From Talpa occidentalis (Eukaryota; Chordata; Mammalia; Eulipotyphla; Talpidae), in the NCBI RefSeq assembly GCF_014898055.3, contig NW_023601543.1, forward strand, positions 16,995,433 through 17,059,432: a stretch of 64,000 nucleotides of DNA, given 5' to 3'. This document shows, one piece after another, positions 34,061 to 46,735 of this stretch (the first letter of the stretch is position 1; each line of letters opens with the position of its first letter). A program made the translations under genes and the position numbers. The notes beneath the pieces were generated by a model, which saw only the letters and a program-made list of their open reading frames with translations, was not told where the DNA came from and did no database searches.

Positions 34061-35296
34061 ATGTCATTTATTACACCTAATGTTAGATTTTATTACTTAA
34101 TACATTTCATATTATCTAAATTATTAGATATTTTAATAATATTTATCTAATATTTAATAATGATTGCCTAATTATTAAATACTTTATTAAACATATAAGT
34201 ATATTGAGTTACTGTGTGAGTCACATTATATCTATATTCAGCAGAACTAGGATAAAAAAAATCTTAGTCAAATTAGACTAAACTCTGGCTATTTAACTTA
34301 GGATCCATGAATGAACTTTGGGATGTCTCTCCTCCCTTGAAATTATATGTAAAATTGTGTGAGATTGTATGTATCAGTATTTTTATTTTATCAAAAATTT
34401 ATGAGACCTCCACCCACCCAAGAAAATGAGCAATTCGTCCTAGACCACAAAACTTAGTGATTTTGCATTGCCACCGACCAAGCCATACAATGTAGAATCC
34501 TAAAATAAATCTTGTAAGTTGGTTATAGGTTTAAAAATTCATTCATTCATTTGTTCAATTAATATGTATTGCATGCCTACTAGCATATCAATCATTGTGA
34601 TTGACACTCATTTCCAGTAACATATGATTGCATGGCACATCTTTTTGTGACAAGGGGATGTAGAAATAAATGTTCAGATTCTGAATCGTCAGTAATGATA
34701 TCGATATTTCAAATTCATAGACATGTAATTCATGCCAATGTCAGTCCGTCAAACTAAAAGCTTATATAATGTCTCCAAAAGGGAAAAGAACAAAAGGAAC
34801 CTTCCTGCTGGAGAACTGAAAAGACATTGGATTCACACTTAAAGAAAATGAATTTTCAACGATGTAAATCAACATCACCTCAATAAAATATTGTGAAAAG
34901 AAAGTGAATTTTAGATATTGCAACCCAGAATTCTTTGTGCTTAATCTTCCTGAAGTGTTTTTACAAAAATTATCTCTTTTATCCATTGGATCTTCAAAAC
35001 AAGCCCATGAACCTGAGCAAAGCAGATACCATTACTTTGTTTGGTTTATGCAGCAGACAAACTGACTCCTCAGAAGTTCATTAGAAAGCTTCTACAGTCA
35101 GCTCCTAAACAAAATGTACTTACAACCTTAGTTTTTTCTTTCCCCCTAATTTCTATCTTTGTGAATTTGCCAAACTGTGCTTCTGTTTGCCTAAGTACTT
35201 CAAGTCCATTCATTTCCTTTCTTTTTGCCTCTTGCTCCAGCCTGAAGTTTGATCCAAAGATAAACAAGGAGAAATTTCTCTGAAGTGAAGAGCACA
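34061..35296. other. Unassigned DNA with AT-rich patch
   Basis: 34080-34200 is almost pure A/T with ATTTAATAATATTTATC-like self-complementary words. Around 34535-34610, ATTCATTCATTCATTTG and TATTGCATGCCTACTAGC hint at an L2/MIR-class fragment. No gene recognised. Confidence 0.4.
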
Positions 35297-35432
35297 AATA
35301 GGGGGTATACCTTGGAGATATTGTGGGTTCAGTTCCAGATGACTAAAATAAATATCACAATAAAGCAAGTCATATGAATTTCTCCAATGCATATAAAAGT
35401 TATATTTATACTATGGTCCATTAAATGTATGA
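35297..35432 (+). mobile_element. Tigger1-like terminal fragment
   Basis: GGGGGTATACCTTGGAGATATTG, GGGTTCAGTTCCAGATGAC, ATATCACAATAAAGCAAGTC and AATGCATATAAAAGTTATA match the terminal region of Tigger1. Truncated after about 135 bp, where a minus-strand L1 begins. Confidence 0.78.
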
Positions 35433-35439
35433 TGTTTTC

Positions 35440-38130
35440 TTAGATGTATTTTATCAAGTTGAAGAAGGTCCCTTCTACTCCTAGATTGCTACGCATTTTT
35501 ATAATAAAAGAGATGTATATTCTCTAGTGTTTTTCCTGCACATTTTTATTTTTAAGGCCAATTATATAGTGAATTGCACTGATTTATTTCTGAAAATTGA
35601 AGCTGACTTTGTATTCCCTAGAAAAACCTACTTGGTCATTATATAAATGACCTGGATTAGATTTTGTTATATTTTGTTGAGGATTTTGTATCTATTTTCA
35701 TGAGATTTGTTAGTTTGTAGTTTTCTTTTTATCCTGTCTTATTTTGCTATCAGGTTAATGTTGACTTCACAAAATGACATGGGAATTATTCCCACCTCTT
35801 CCATTTTCTGGAAGAACTTGCAGAAAATTGGTGTTTTTTCTTCTTTAAATGTTTGGTAGAATTCACAAAGGAAGCCAAATGGACCTAGAAATTTCTATTT
35901 GAGATGGGTTTTAAGTACTAATTCAATTATTTTTAATTGTTATAAAAAATCCAGGTTATCTACTTCACATTAAGAGGTTTCTGTTAGTATGTGCTTATGT
36001 TCATTTTCTTGTTGCTTCTGTAACAAATTGCCACACACTTAGTGACTTAAAACAAATGTGTTGCCTTGCAGTCTGGAGGTCAAAATGTCTAAATGAGACT
36101 CTCTGTGGGCTAAAATCAAGGTGTTGACAGGGCTATGCTCCTTGAAGTGACTCCAGGGCATCATGAATTTGTTTACCTTTACCAGCTTCTATAGCTGTTT
36201 TCCTTGCAATAATTGGCTCAGGACACTGTCCTCTATCTTCAAGACCAGCAGTATAGCAACTTAAAATCTCTCTCTGCCTCTGTCTTGACATGGCTTTCTC
36301 TCTCATAAAAACCCTAATGATTACATAGGGGTCAACAAGCTAATTTGGGATAATCTCTCTATACTAAGTTTCTTTATTTATCATAATCACACTTGTAAAG
36401 TCTCATTTTTGCTATATAAGGTGATAGAGGTTCCTGTAACTATACTGTGCACATATTTTGGGAGGGGCATTTTAAAGCCAACCATTGTGGTTTTCAAGGA
36501 TTTATCCATTTCATCCAAGTTGTTGAACTTATATATGTATTGATAGAATTATTTCTAGCATTCCCTTATTATCCTTTTACTGTTTGCAGGGCCTGTTACA
36601 CCCCTTGTTCTTTTTCTGATATTAGTAATTTTTGTTTTTTCACTTTGTCTTTGTTAGTCATGCAGAAGTTTGCTAATTGTCACAAAGCAACGTTTTTTGG
36701 TTCTGTTGATTTTGATCTTTTCTACTGTTTTTCTGTTTTCAATTTTATTAATGTTTATTGTTCTCTTTATTTTTCTTTGGCTCAGCTTGATATGTGTTTC
36801 CTTCCCTTCTTTTTGTAGTTTCTTGCAATAAGACATTCTATTATTGATTTGGATCCTTTCCTCTTATTCTAATGTATGCATTTAGTGCTGTAAATTTCTT
36901 TCCAAAATAACTTTAAGTGCAAATAGATTTTGAAATGCTATCTACTTTATTTTTGCGCAATCAAAATATTTTCTAATTTTCCTGTATTTCCTCTTTGACC
37001 CTTGGATTATTTAGAAGTGTGTTGCATAATTGCCAAATGTTTCGATATATCGCCCTCATTATTTTTCCCCTTACTGCCTTTACATTCTTTCATTCTAATT
37101 TATCTATATTGATTTTGCATAGTTTTGTAGCAGTTTCTCTGGAAATTAAAAAATATATATACTTTTCACACTCTACTTAGGCTTTTTTACCACATCATAT
37201 GAAATGTAGAAAATTTACACCTTAATAGGTCCTCTTATGTGTCCATGTTTGCTTCTTTCCTATACCTGCATACCTGGTGTGTATATTTATTGTATGTATA
37301 TAATTCCAGTTTGACAGCATGTTTCATATGTCATCCTACTCCCCTTCCATCTCTGCCATTCCTAATGTGAAATCCAAACCTTTAGAATGGCTGTAACCTT
37401 TAAGTGACACTTCATTGTTCTCTGGCAGCTTAGCATCATTTCCACACATACATGACTTCAGAGCAATATTATGAACTTTAATGGGGTCACTTTCCCCAGC
37501 TCTTCCCTCTCCATGATTTCTCCACTACTTTCTGGATTCAAGTGACACAAGAACAGAGAGCCACTCTCTTGGAACTATAGTGCCACACGATAAGAAGAGG
37601 AAGCTTTCATTTCCTCAGTATTTGGCTCCTCCATCACCTATTAATGACTGTTGCCACTGCCAGAATGTATTCAAAGATTGCTGGTATACATGATAACAGA
37701 AAAAATGGTAACTTCTGCACTCTCCAGGCAGTAGGGCTTCCTTTTCCTGGCCCTCAAGCCAGAGCTATACTGCATCTCTGGAGTGATATCTGTCCATGCT
37801 TTAATAGTCCTATACATCATGCTCTGTTGATTTTAGGGTGAAGGAACCCAGAGGAAAACAATTATAAACTCTCTGCCAATTTGATGCTATTTCAGATTTT
37901 GACAGTCTCCCCCCATTTGCCTGCTGGTATTAACTTTATAGATTTCTCAAATATCTGTATCATACATTCTTTCCATACTTTATAGGTTGATTCAGTGAGT
38001 GAGACAGAAAGAAGTATGCTTATTCCATCCTCCTTGGAACTAGAACTATTCCAGTAAAATTTGAATAGAAGAGGTAACAGAATGTCTTTTTGTATTACTT
38101 CTGAGCTCAAGGAGAGAGCTTTCACTCATT
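35440..38130 (-). mobile_element. Minus-strand L1, RT region towards 5' end, split by an LTR
   Basis: Antisense words: AAAACCTACTTGGTCATTAT, TTGTTGAGGATTTTGTATCT, TTTCTGGAAGAACTTGCAG, AATGTTTGGTAGAATTCAC (then the LTR), AAGGATTTATCCATTTCATCC, TTCTTGCAATAAGACATTC, GCTGTAAATTTCTTTCC and CCCTTGGATTATTTAGAAG. Up to about 37200 this is secure. 37200-38130 is GC-richer and may be the 5' UTR/ORF1 side, which is less certain. Confidence 0.62.
35998..36486 (-). mobile_element. MaLR (MLT1-type) LTR, minus strand
   Basis: On the plus strand it opens TGTTCATTTTCTTGTTGCTTC and TGTAACAAATTGCCACACAC. It then has AGTGACTTAAAACAAATG, GTCTGGAGGTCAAAATGTC, GGCTAAAATCAAGGTGTTG, TGATTACATAGGGGTC and GGGATAATCTCTC, the reverse of an MLT1-type LTR. 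It lies inside a minus-strand L1 whose sequence resumes on the other side. Confidence 0.75.
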
Positions 38131-38399
38131 CAGCATTTATTTTTATATTATCTGTTTTATTCTTATAGCTTTCATTAGATTATAGAGTTCTCTAATATCT
38201 ACAGATTTCTACAAATTATAAATTTATCAAATATTTTAAGTATCAGTTGAAAGGCCATGTTGTTTTATCCATATTCTGTTTAAATACTAATGTTGAAAAT
38301 TTCAAATTTCTGTAATAAGTTCAAATTGATCATAATGAATTATCCTTTTCATATAGACCAAGATTTGATTTGCTAATATTTTGTTCAGTAATTTTCATT
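38131..38399. other. Unassigned DNA
   Basis: No recognisable gene or repeat. Confidence 0.35.
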
Positions 38400-39190
38400 T
38401 ATGTTGAAGAGTTTGAAAACAATTCACCTGTAACCCCTATGTTCATAGCATCATTATTCACTAGTAACCATGACATGGAATTAACCTAAATGCCTATGAC
38501 AGCAACTGGATAAAGAAATTGTGGAATATACACTCAATGAAATACTATTCAGCTGTTAACATAGATGGAACAGTGTCTTTTGGCAAAAAAAAAAAAAGAA
38601 TATATTTTAAGGTGAGTGTGCTAAGTGAAATCATCAGAAATTAAAATAGAAGTACTAGATGTTGTTTCTCTGTGGAATATAAAAACCAAAGAAAACAAAG
38701 TGGCAAAACACAAAAAGATAACTCTTAGGACCTCCCTGGTGGTGCAGGCGGTTGAGCGTCGCACTGTGAAGCTCTCCACAGCCTTTGCAGCGTGGGTTCG
38801 ATCCCGGCCAGCCAGCAAGAATCCCACATGGCAGGGGCAGACCTCTCCTGTCTCGCCCGCTACTCCCCTCAGCAGTGTATTTCATCAGTCTGCCTATTCT
38901 GTTCCCCACTCTGTCTCTGGTGACTCCTCTCACCCTCCCGCACATCTGGCCTGTACCCCAGCTCTTGTATAAATAAATAAATCTTTTTTTAAAAAAAGAT
39001 AACTCTTAGACTCTGAAAACAATGGTGTGGATTTGGGGGAGGGGAAGAGAGGGAGCTGTGTTGGGGGGAAAGTAAAGCAGGGGCACATGTTGAGTAAAAC
39101 TGTACTTCCCAACTCATCTGTTTTTGTAAAAGAATGGGAAATCAATAAAATATTGATGGGAAAATTAAATAAAATAATAAACAAACATTG
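38400..39190 (+). mobile_element. L1 3' end, split by a SINE
   Basis: ATGTTCATAGCATCATTATTC, ACTGGATAAAGAAATTGTGG and ATATACACTCAATGAAATACTATTC, then GTGCTAAGTGAAATCATCAG, follow L1 3' order. After the SINE come GAAAACAATGGTGTGGATTTG and a G-rich UTR, ending AAATTAAATAAAATAATAAAC. Confidence 0.55.
38729..38992 (+). mobile_element. T+ SINE, type C, with 17-bp TSD
   Basis: Starts GACCTCCCTGGTGGTGCAGG with the CGTCGCACTGTGAAGC core, ends TGTATAAATAAATAAATC plus T7/A7. AAAAAGATAACTCTTAG is duplicated exactly at 38712-38728 and 38993-39009. Frames of 115, 96, 68 and 63 codons across it are read-through. Confidence 0.97.
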
Positions 39191-39399
39191 GTTTATACAG
39201 GTTTCAGGTGTGTGGCATTATTAATCAGTCTGTGTACATGCTACATTTTATTTTCCACTAAAAATCTTCTTTCCATCCTTCACCATGCAACTTACCCCTT
39301 TTACCTAATTTACCTACCTATTACCCCTCCTTCTCCTTTTCCAGTAAAAAAAAAAAAATCTTTGTTCTTATATTCTAAGAGTTTGTTTTTGTTTGGTAT

Positions 39400-40570
39400 A
39401 TTTTATTACCACTAATTTAAAAGCATAGATTCTCATTTCCATTAAAGTGTTTTTTAGCTATGAATTACCCAGAAATGACGTTTCTATCCTAATTAACAAA
39501 CATGAGTCATTTGTAGTTATCATTTTGTTACTCATTACTGAATTAATTCCCTTGTGTTGAGAGAACATATTCTGTGCATGATTTTGTTCTCTTAATATCA
39601 CTTGACTATATATAGTCTTGTGCTCTGAAAATAATGTATATATCATTTGACTGTTTAGCTCTACATTCAATACATAAGTCAATTAATTCAAATTTGTTAA
39701 ATATGCCATTCAGATCTTCAATATTTGTACTTTTTTTTATCTGGTTTTCTATTAGTTACAAAAATATATGCTAAAGTCTCTTATTCTGGTTATGTTCTTT
39801 ATTGCTATGATCTTTATTTCTCATATTAGCTCTGTCCACTTATACATTACATATTTTGATAGTATGTCTTTAGGTAGACACAAAGTTACATAGTTATATC
39901 TTCCTGGTAGATTAGCCTTCTTATAAAATATCCTACTTTATATATAACAGTTTCTGGTCTTAGCAACTACTTTGATATTAATGAAAGAAATTTCACCATT
40001 TTTTGAGGGTTAGCTTTTACATAGTTTATCATTTTACACCTTTTTACTTACAACTTTTCTGTTTCTTTAAATTTAAGGTGTGCCTCTTAAAAGTGGTATG
40101 GAGGTTTTATTTTCTTTTGAAAAATCACTGTGAAATTTTTTCTTTGATTATTGGAATATTTACTCAATTTTTAAAGTACTTCATCATGTTAATCTTTATA
40201 TTCTATTTGTAACATCTTGGCTGCTTTTCTTTCTTGTATAATTTTCTCTCCTTTTTAGTATGAATAGTTATTACTAGCAGAGTATTTATGCTTTCTTTTA
40301 CTATATTTTTGGTATTTGTCCTAAGCGTAACAATAGGTATCCTTGACTTATTGGAGTAAGATAAAAATTAGTACTTTTACCACTTCTCAGCAATGTAAGG
40401 CCTTTTTCCCTCTCCCACTTCTTGTGTTATCATTATTTTGCATTTTATATCATCATTTATTTCAAGCACCACAAGCTATATTAATTTTTCTTATTTCATA
40501 TAGTCAATATTTGTTAATATTCATGCCCATTGCCTATTAGAAGGAAAATTACTATTCAATAAGTCTAGTT
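39400..40570 (-). mobile_element. Minus-strand L1, ORF2 5' half
   Basis: Antisense words: GGTTTTCTATTAGTTACAAA, CTAAAGTCTCTTATTCTGG, ATATCTTCCTGGTAGATTAG, CCTTCTTATAAAATATCC, AAGGTGTGCCTCTTAAAAG and TTGTATAATTTTCTCTCC. Strongly decayed. It follows a plus-strand L1 end, so the two are separate insertions. Confidence 0.5.
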
Positions 40571-41423
40571 TGTCTTCTGCTTTAGCCAGAATAATTTTCA
40601 CATGGATATCAGATTTTTCTAGCAACAAACAACATTTGTGGGACCAGATCTATGTACACTCAAAAACAGCAGATATAAGATCAATAGTCTTTGTTTTACT
40701 ATTGTGAAGTAATATGTGTGCTTGCTTATGCATTTACACTATGAAACATCTAGGAAAAAAATGACTGTGAACAGCTATTAAAGAACATAAAATCCATAAT
40801 ATGTATGATGTATCCGGGATTTTATATGCTGAAAATTGGTTCATGGTGATCTCTTTGAGTCCCTTGATTAAGCTGATCTCCTGATTTCTTCCAGCCTACA
40901 TAACAAATATGATTCTTCTCCCAGGTTCTGTATTAATTGATTCAGTGATGCTCTCTATGCTTAGGGTACTTTGGTTGATTTAGATGTTATCGCTGGACTT
41001 CTCGTAATCTGAATACATGATGCCTTCAATAATTCAGCTGCAGGAATGGGGCTTATGGGACATATATATTGAGGTGATACTATAAATATACATTTTCGTG
41101 AATTTTTAAATTTTGCATGATGTAAATAATTTATATGTTAAAAATATAATTAAATGAAAGTGGAAAACAATGAACTCTAAAATTGAAAACAAGCAAACCT
41201 AACTGCATTGTCACATTGGTACAAGAACCACAATGAAAATAGTCTTGAGACTTAACTTCTTCAAGTATGGTATATTTTAGGGAAGAAGGAAAATAAGTGG
41301 ACAAAATTAAAAATCCAACTAGCAATTTTACTCTAGCAATCAAGTTGGCATTGCCATTTTAAAGCATTATGTTTAAGAATGAATCAAATAAATAGATAAT
41401 TTATATATTATGCTTTCTTAGTA
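40571..41423. other. Unassigned DNA
   Basis: No recognisable gene or repeat; a 70-codon minus-strand frame at 41131-41343 is featureless. Confidence 0.4.
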
Positions 41424-41438
41424 AAAAGAAAAGAAACA

Positions 41439-41502
41439 TAGAATGGGGGGATTGCAATTGTATGGGGAATATAAAAATAAAATTTATTAATTAAAAAAAA
41501 AG
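41439..41502 (+). mobile_element. Ultra-short recent L1 3' end with TSD
   Basis: Only about 64 bp: GGGGGGATTGCAATTGTATGG, GGAATATAAAAATAAAAT and an A-run. The same terminal sequence, reverse-complemented, ends the L1 at 52573-52939, so both belong to one recent L1 family. AAAAGAAAAGAAACA flanks it (41424-41438 and 41503-41517), though A-rich duplications are easier to get by chance. Confidence 0.7.
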
Positions 41503-41613
41503 AAAAGAAAAGAAACAAAATTAAAAACATTTAAAAATTGATTTAATGTTTACTCTTAATTTAGCATGTACTTAAGAATAATTCTCTTTATTGTTCTTAT
41601 CACTAATGTTTTT

Positions 41614-41875
41614 TTTTTAAGATTTATTTATTTATACAAGAAGTAGGGTACAGGCCAGATGTGTGGGAGGGTGAGAGGAGTCACCAGAGACAGAGCGGGG
41701 AACAGAACAGGCAGACTGACGAAATACACAGCTGAGGGGAGCAGCGGGTGCGACAGGAGAGGTCTGCTACATCATGTGGGAACCTCACCAGCCAGCTGGG
41801 ATGAACCAGAGCTGCAGAGGCTGCGGACAGCTTCACAGCACTGTGCTCAAACGCCTGCGCCACCAGGGGAGGCCC
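41614..41875 (-). mobile_element. T+ SINE, type C, with 14-bp TSD
   Basis: Minus-strand copy with TTTTTAAGATTTATTTATTTATAC at the left and GCGCCACCAGGGGAGGCCC at the right. TCACTAATGTTTTT is duplicated at 41600-41613 and 41876-41889. Frames of 120, 60 and 62 codons are SINE read-through. Confidence 0.97.
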
Positions 41876-41889
41876 TCACTAATGTTTTT

Positions 41890-42114
41890 CCTAGCAGAAA
41901 ACCTAGACACAATGACACCAGAAACAATGAGTATACCCAGTTCCCAGTTCTTGGTTTCTTAACACTTTTACTAATTAAAAAAGACCATGACTCCAAATAT
42001 ATTGTTCCAGTACTGGAATAAAGTAAACAATTAGCCTGGAGCATCTGGTTAGGGCAGAAGGCAAGGAAGATAATAATTTACAAATTAATAGGAATGTGCA
42101 AATTTTTATAATTA
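41890..42114. other. Unassigned DNA
   Basis: No recognisable gene or repeat. Confidence 0.35.
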
Positions 42115-42437
42115 AATTTATTTTTTTTACATCATTGTTCGTTTTTGTACAATATTTGATTTCTCCCATCAGGTGTAGTCCCCGTAGTTCTCCCACCACC
42201 ACGGCATGGTAATGCTGACCCATCAACATAGTCTCTTATGCTCTTCCCTCCCCTGTTTTGGGTCCTCTCCTTCCCCCACCTTCCCCTTCCCCTACTGTCT
42301 GCCTCAGTTCTAGGGTGAGCTTGCAGGTTTTGTCTTTTTACTGAACCTTTCTTTGGTTCCTCTATATTCCACATATAAGTGAAACCACTCGACATTTATC
42401 TTTTTCCTTCTGACATAATTCACTTAGCATTTTTTTA
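42115..42437 (-). mobile_element. Minus-strand L1 3' UTR, GC-rich type
   Basis: After a T-rich left end (TTTATTTTTTTTACATC) it has a C-rich UTR (CCTTCCCCCACCTTCCCC), then TCTATATTCCACATATAAGTG, AACCACTCGACATTTATC and TCTGACATAATTCACTTAGC, the antisense of the L1 ORF2-3' UTR junction. Some CpGs survive. The family differs from that at 52573. TSD not clear. Confidence 0.6.
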
Positions 42438-43164
42438 AACACAGCTTTTGGTGTTGAACTCTAATTTGACAACAAAATGAAGATTTTAGTTAGCGTTGCT
42501 AAAATTAAAAGTAGTAGGAAGATATAACATTTTACTTATTTACCATATGAGTTTTTTTTTTCTTTAATGGTATTTTATTGCAAATCAGCTTTTATGATGT
42601 TCTTAATGTTTCCCATAACTCTACCTTGGTTGATTATTTGATCCACTATTATTCTAAATGGCATTCATTTAGCAGTACTTTTGATCTGAGTTCTGTATTT
42701 TCACATTATCTTTGCAATAACTGTTTATTTGAGGTTGGTGTCTCAAAAACATATTACATGCTTTAATTAATGTTTTGGATGGTTCTGAGTAATTATATGG
42801 TATGTGTTACATTCCTCAATTATCCCCTAAATGGTATAATGGATGGATTGTAAAATCTGTTGATTTCTAATTACAGACTGGAATGTGTTTGCATGTATGT
42901 GAAGATATGTATTTATAAATGGATAATATGATAATTTGTTTTTCTAACAGTCACTGCTACTTCATGCCAGGGAATATATCCTCGTGCATAAGCAAATTCC
43001 TTCTTAGTGTAATTTGATACCATTCTAGTAACTCATGAAATTATCTCAGCCCAGTGGGATTAGTTTGTTTAGATATTATTCTTAAAAGAGATATGCACAG
43101 CACCTCACTTACTTTTATTAATGCATACTGATAAATTTGTTGATAAAAACATTAAATATTCATT
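42438..43164. other. Unassigned DNA
   Basis: No recognisable gene or repeat. Confidence 0.4.
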
Positions 43165-43810
43165 CATATTTATATTATCTTTATTGAAATATAATTTATA
43201 AAACACAAAGTTCACCATCTTAAAGTGTTCAATGGTTTCTAGTATATTCACAGGATTTTGCAATCTTGCCACTGTCTAAATTTAGAACATTTTCATCACT
43301 CATGAAGAAATCCTATACCAAGTGCAGTCACTCCCCATTCCTCCTGCCCCTGACAAGGAGTAATCTGCCTTCCCTCTTTATGGATTTCCCTATTCTGGAC
43401 ATTTCATATGAACGGAATCATACATAGGTCTGTTTTTCTCCTTGACTAGCTCTTACCACTTTCCATAATGTTTTCAAGGTTCAACATCCATGTTGTAACA
43501 TCAGTACTCCATTTTTTTAAAATGGCTGAATATTCTTGCATTTGATGGATATACCACATTGAATTTATCCATTAATCAGTTGATGGCCATTTGGGTGATG
43601 TCTACTTTTAGGCTATTAGTAATAATGCTGTTATAAATATTCTTGCACAAATTTTTATGTTAGTATATATTTTGTGTTACCTTGGGTATATAATTTAGGG
43701 GAGTAATTGCAGGGTTATATTGCATCTTTTGACTTTAACAGTATTTTTGTCTAGTGATGATGAAAATTATGACGCTATTCTTGAATACAGAATGTTTGCA
43801 AAAAAATTTT
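43165..43810 (-). mobile_element. Minus-strand L1 3' end
   Basis: TTATTGAAATATAATTTATAAAACAC, AAAGTTCACCATCTTAAAG, AGAAATCCTATACC, CTATTCTGGACATTTCATATG, CATCCATGTTGTAACATCAG, TAATGCTGTTATAAATATTC and TTGGGTATATAATTTAGGGG give the antisense of an old L1 3' UTR and ORF2 end in correct order. Confidence 0.72.
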
Positions 43811-43851
43811 TTTTTTGCTTTTCTGTCTCATACACTGTTTTCTGGGGGAAA

Positions 43852-44128
43852 AGAATTTAAGAATTATTTATTTACGCATACAAGAGCTGGGGTACAGACC
43901 AGAGATGTGGAAGGGGAGAGGGACTCACCAGAGACAATGGGGAACAGAACAGGCAGACTGACTGAAATACACTGCTGAGGGAAGCAGTGGGCGAGTCAGG
44001 AGAGGTCTGCTGTGCCATGTGGGTAGCTCCCTGGCCAGCCAGGGGATCGAACTCATGCTGCAGAGGCTGCAGAGAGCTTCATAGTTTGAGTCTTAACCCC
44101 TTAACCCCTTGCGCCACCAGGGAGGCCC
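43852..44128 (-). mobile_element. T+ SINE, type B
   Basis: Minus-strand copy: left AAGAATTATTTATTTACGCAT, right CTTGCGCCACCAGGGAGGCCC. The head carries a small direct repeat, TTAACCCC CTTAACCCC. A loose GGAAAA-ATTT repeat at the ends may be its TSD. It separates two minus-strand L1 pieces. Confidence 0.94.
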
Positions 44129-45070
44129 TGGAAAATTTTTTAATCTTTGGTGTTCCAAACATTCAAAAACATGCACATGCATTTGTTTGTTTTGCTGTTG
44201 TTCATTTCTTTCATTTATTGTGCTGGTAAAATATTCATTAGCTTCAGAAATTTCTACTATTACTTTCATAGCTTCATCTTCCCTATAGATTATTTAGTCA
44301 TTGTTTTTGTATTCCCATTAGGTATTGGGCCATTAAATCTGATTATCTGATCCTTTTAATGTTTTCCTCTCATATTTTCTCCTTGATTTTGTTTCACTAC
44401 TTTTGTCCTTCTAAAAATGTGTCCATTTCCTTTAGTTAGTAATTTTTTGACATAACATTTTTGTAATTCTTTTTATTTCTATAATGTCATTAATCCATTG
44501 TAGTTAGAAATCATATTTTATATGAATTAAGTCATGTTAAAGTTGCTGAGCTTATTTTATGATTTCACATATCATTTATCCTAGAGAATATTTCTTCTTC
44601 CTTTGAGAAGAATGTTTCTTCTTCTGTTAATGGATGGGCTGTTTTATAAATGTCTATTAGGTTTAGTTGGTTTATAGTGATTATTCAAATCCCCTGTTTC
44701 CTTGTTTTTACCTATCTTTTCTGTATATCAAAGTGAGGTATTTATGAACCCTACTGTTATCACTGAATTGCTTATTTCTCCCTTATATTATTTCAGTTTC
44801 TACTTTTACATTTGGATTTATATCTGCTAGAAAAATTTCTCTTATCATTATAGTTTTCCTTTCTTTTTTAGTATTGACTTTTTTTTGTCTTTAGGAACTT
44901 TCTTTCCCTTCAGGCCTATTTTATTTCATATTACTGTACCCATTCCAGTTCTCTGTTGGATATCCTTTGCATTGAGTATGTTTTTACACTCTTTTAGATT
45001 AAAATCATTTGTGTCTTTAAATCTAAACTATATCTCCTGTAAACTACACATGGTTGGATCTTTTAATATT
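44129..45070 (-). mobile_element. Minus-strand L1 ORF2 fragment
   Basis: From about 44380: TAGAAATCATATTTTATATG, GAGAAGAATGTTTCTTCTTC, TTAATGGATGGGCTG, AAATGTCTATTAGGTTTAG, TTTGTGTCTTTAAATCTAAAC and ACACATGGTTGGATC, which are antisense ORF2 landmarks. 44129-44380 is less certain. Confidence 0.52.
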
Positions 45071-46140
45071 TATTGATGAAAAAATTCTAAACAAAATATT
45101 TACAAGTTGAATCCTGATTTATTCAAAAAGATAATGCATCATAACCAAGTGAGATTAATCCAAGTAGTAGAAGGTTGACTTAACATTCAAAAGCCAGTAA
45201 TCATAATTTCTATTATTAACAGAAAAAAAGAGAAAAAACATGATGATCTCAATGGAAGCAGAAGAAACATTGATAATATGCACCACTTATTCATGATAAA
45301 AATTATCAGCAAGCTAAGGATTTAAAAAAAATCTTAAATTCCTTAAATCCTGTCTAAAAAATGAATTATAGTAAAAGGTATAACAAAATGCAATTAAGAA
45401 TAATTGAACTTAGTTTCCCTAAGAACAGGAACATTTCATGGATGCCAGTGTTTATCACTTCTAGCAAATATTGTACTGAAGATCTGAGTTGGTGCCACCA
45501 GCAAGAGGAAGAGGAGTAAAAGGCACAAGAATTAAAAGGGAAACAATAAAGTTTTATTTTTGTAGAATCACTTTTAGATGATTATGTAGAATATCCAAAA
45601 TAATTTATAATTAGTATTAATAAGCTAATTGAGCAAGGTTACTTGCTGCAAGGTAAATATTTTTTAAAACTGCATTTATATAACAACTACAAATAGAACG
45701 AGGTTAAAAGTAAAGCCAAGAAAAACAAAACGCACACAAAAATAAAAAATTAAAAAAGCATTTTTAGTAATATGAGAAATATCAAATCCCTAGGGTAGAT
45801 ATAATAAAATATGTGAAAGATATCTAAAATGAAAAATAGAAAACTTTTCTAAGAGAAATTAGAAACCCAATAAGTTAAGAATTTATCATATTCACTACTG
45901 TAATGCACTACTATAATGATGTCACTTTTACCACAAATTGATTTATACAGTCTATCCAAATAATAATCCTGGAACTTTTATTATTTTATAGAAATTGACA
46001 ATCTGATTATAAGTCTAGCAGGATGTATGAAAAAACAGGAGTCAATGCAGTCTTGAGGAACAAAGCAGGAGAACTAACATAACTAGATATTAAAAAATCA
46101 TTGTAAAGCTATGATGATTAAGACACTGAACACTTGATAA

Positions 46141-46735
46141 TGCTACAGGGCAAGGAGAGGGGCACCCCAGAACCCCCGAACCTGCCTGCTCTAAATAGGC
46201 TCTGCCATCCACCGCATCAAGACAAAACATATAAGACCTTCAATTGAAAGGAACTTTAATACAATCAGTGTGCAATACAGAAAAAACAAGGACTATAGTT
46301 TCCAAATCAAGCACCCAAAGTTACCCATCCCCATGTGGGTAAATGTCCAGCCAAACAGGGTTGACCCAAAGCAAGGCCTGAAAGCCCACCACAAGCCTAA
46401 AATACCTTCAGGCAGGGACCCATAGAAAAGGGTCAGAAACGGCCAGACAAGTTTGGGAGGTAAAGAGCAAAATCAAGATAAAAGCTGCCATTGTCACCTC
46501 CCCACGGGTCTTTCCCCACATCTGTGTCACCCAGTCCACACCCAAAAGGCAAGCGCAGTTTCTTCACGTGTCTCTGCTCCATGTGCCTCCTCCAGGTCTC
46601 CTTCTGGCTCCATCCTGCTTCCTTCCTTCCTCAGTCTCCTCTGCAGCTTCTTCTCCTCCCTGCTCAGCTCCACCCTCCCTTGGGTGGGGCAGGAAACCTG
46701 GAACCTCCCCCTTTCCTGGGGACCACCGTGTTACA
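46141..46735 (-). mobile_element. Solo LTR, ERV1-like, minus strand, 4-bp TSD
   Basis: A 595-bp GC-richer block that starts TGCTACAGGG and ends ACCGTGTTACA, i.e. TG...CA termini. ATAA is present immediately on both sides (46137-46140 and 46736-46739), the 4-bp duplication typical of class I ERV LTRs. On the minus strand an ATTAAA polyadenylation-type signal lies near 46254-46260. It interrupts one continuous L1. The 100-, 82- and 72-codon frames within it are not genes. No internal viral sequence is present. Confidence 0.68.

Noticed and set aside
38625..38972. 115-codon frame
   Set aside because: It crosses a type C SINE and part of an L1; no independent coding evidence.
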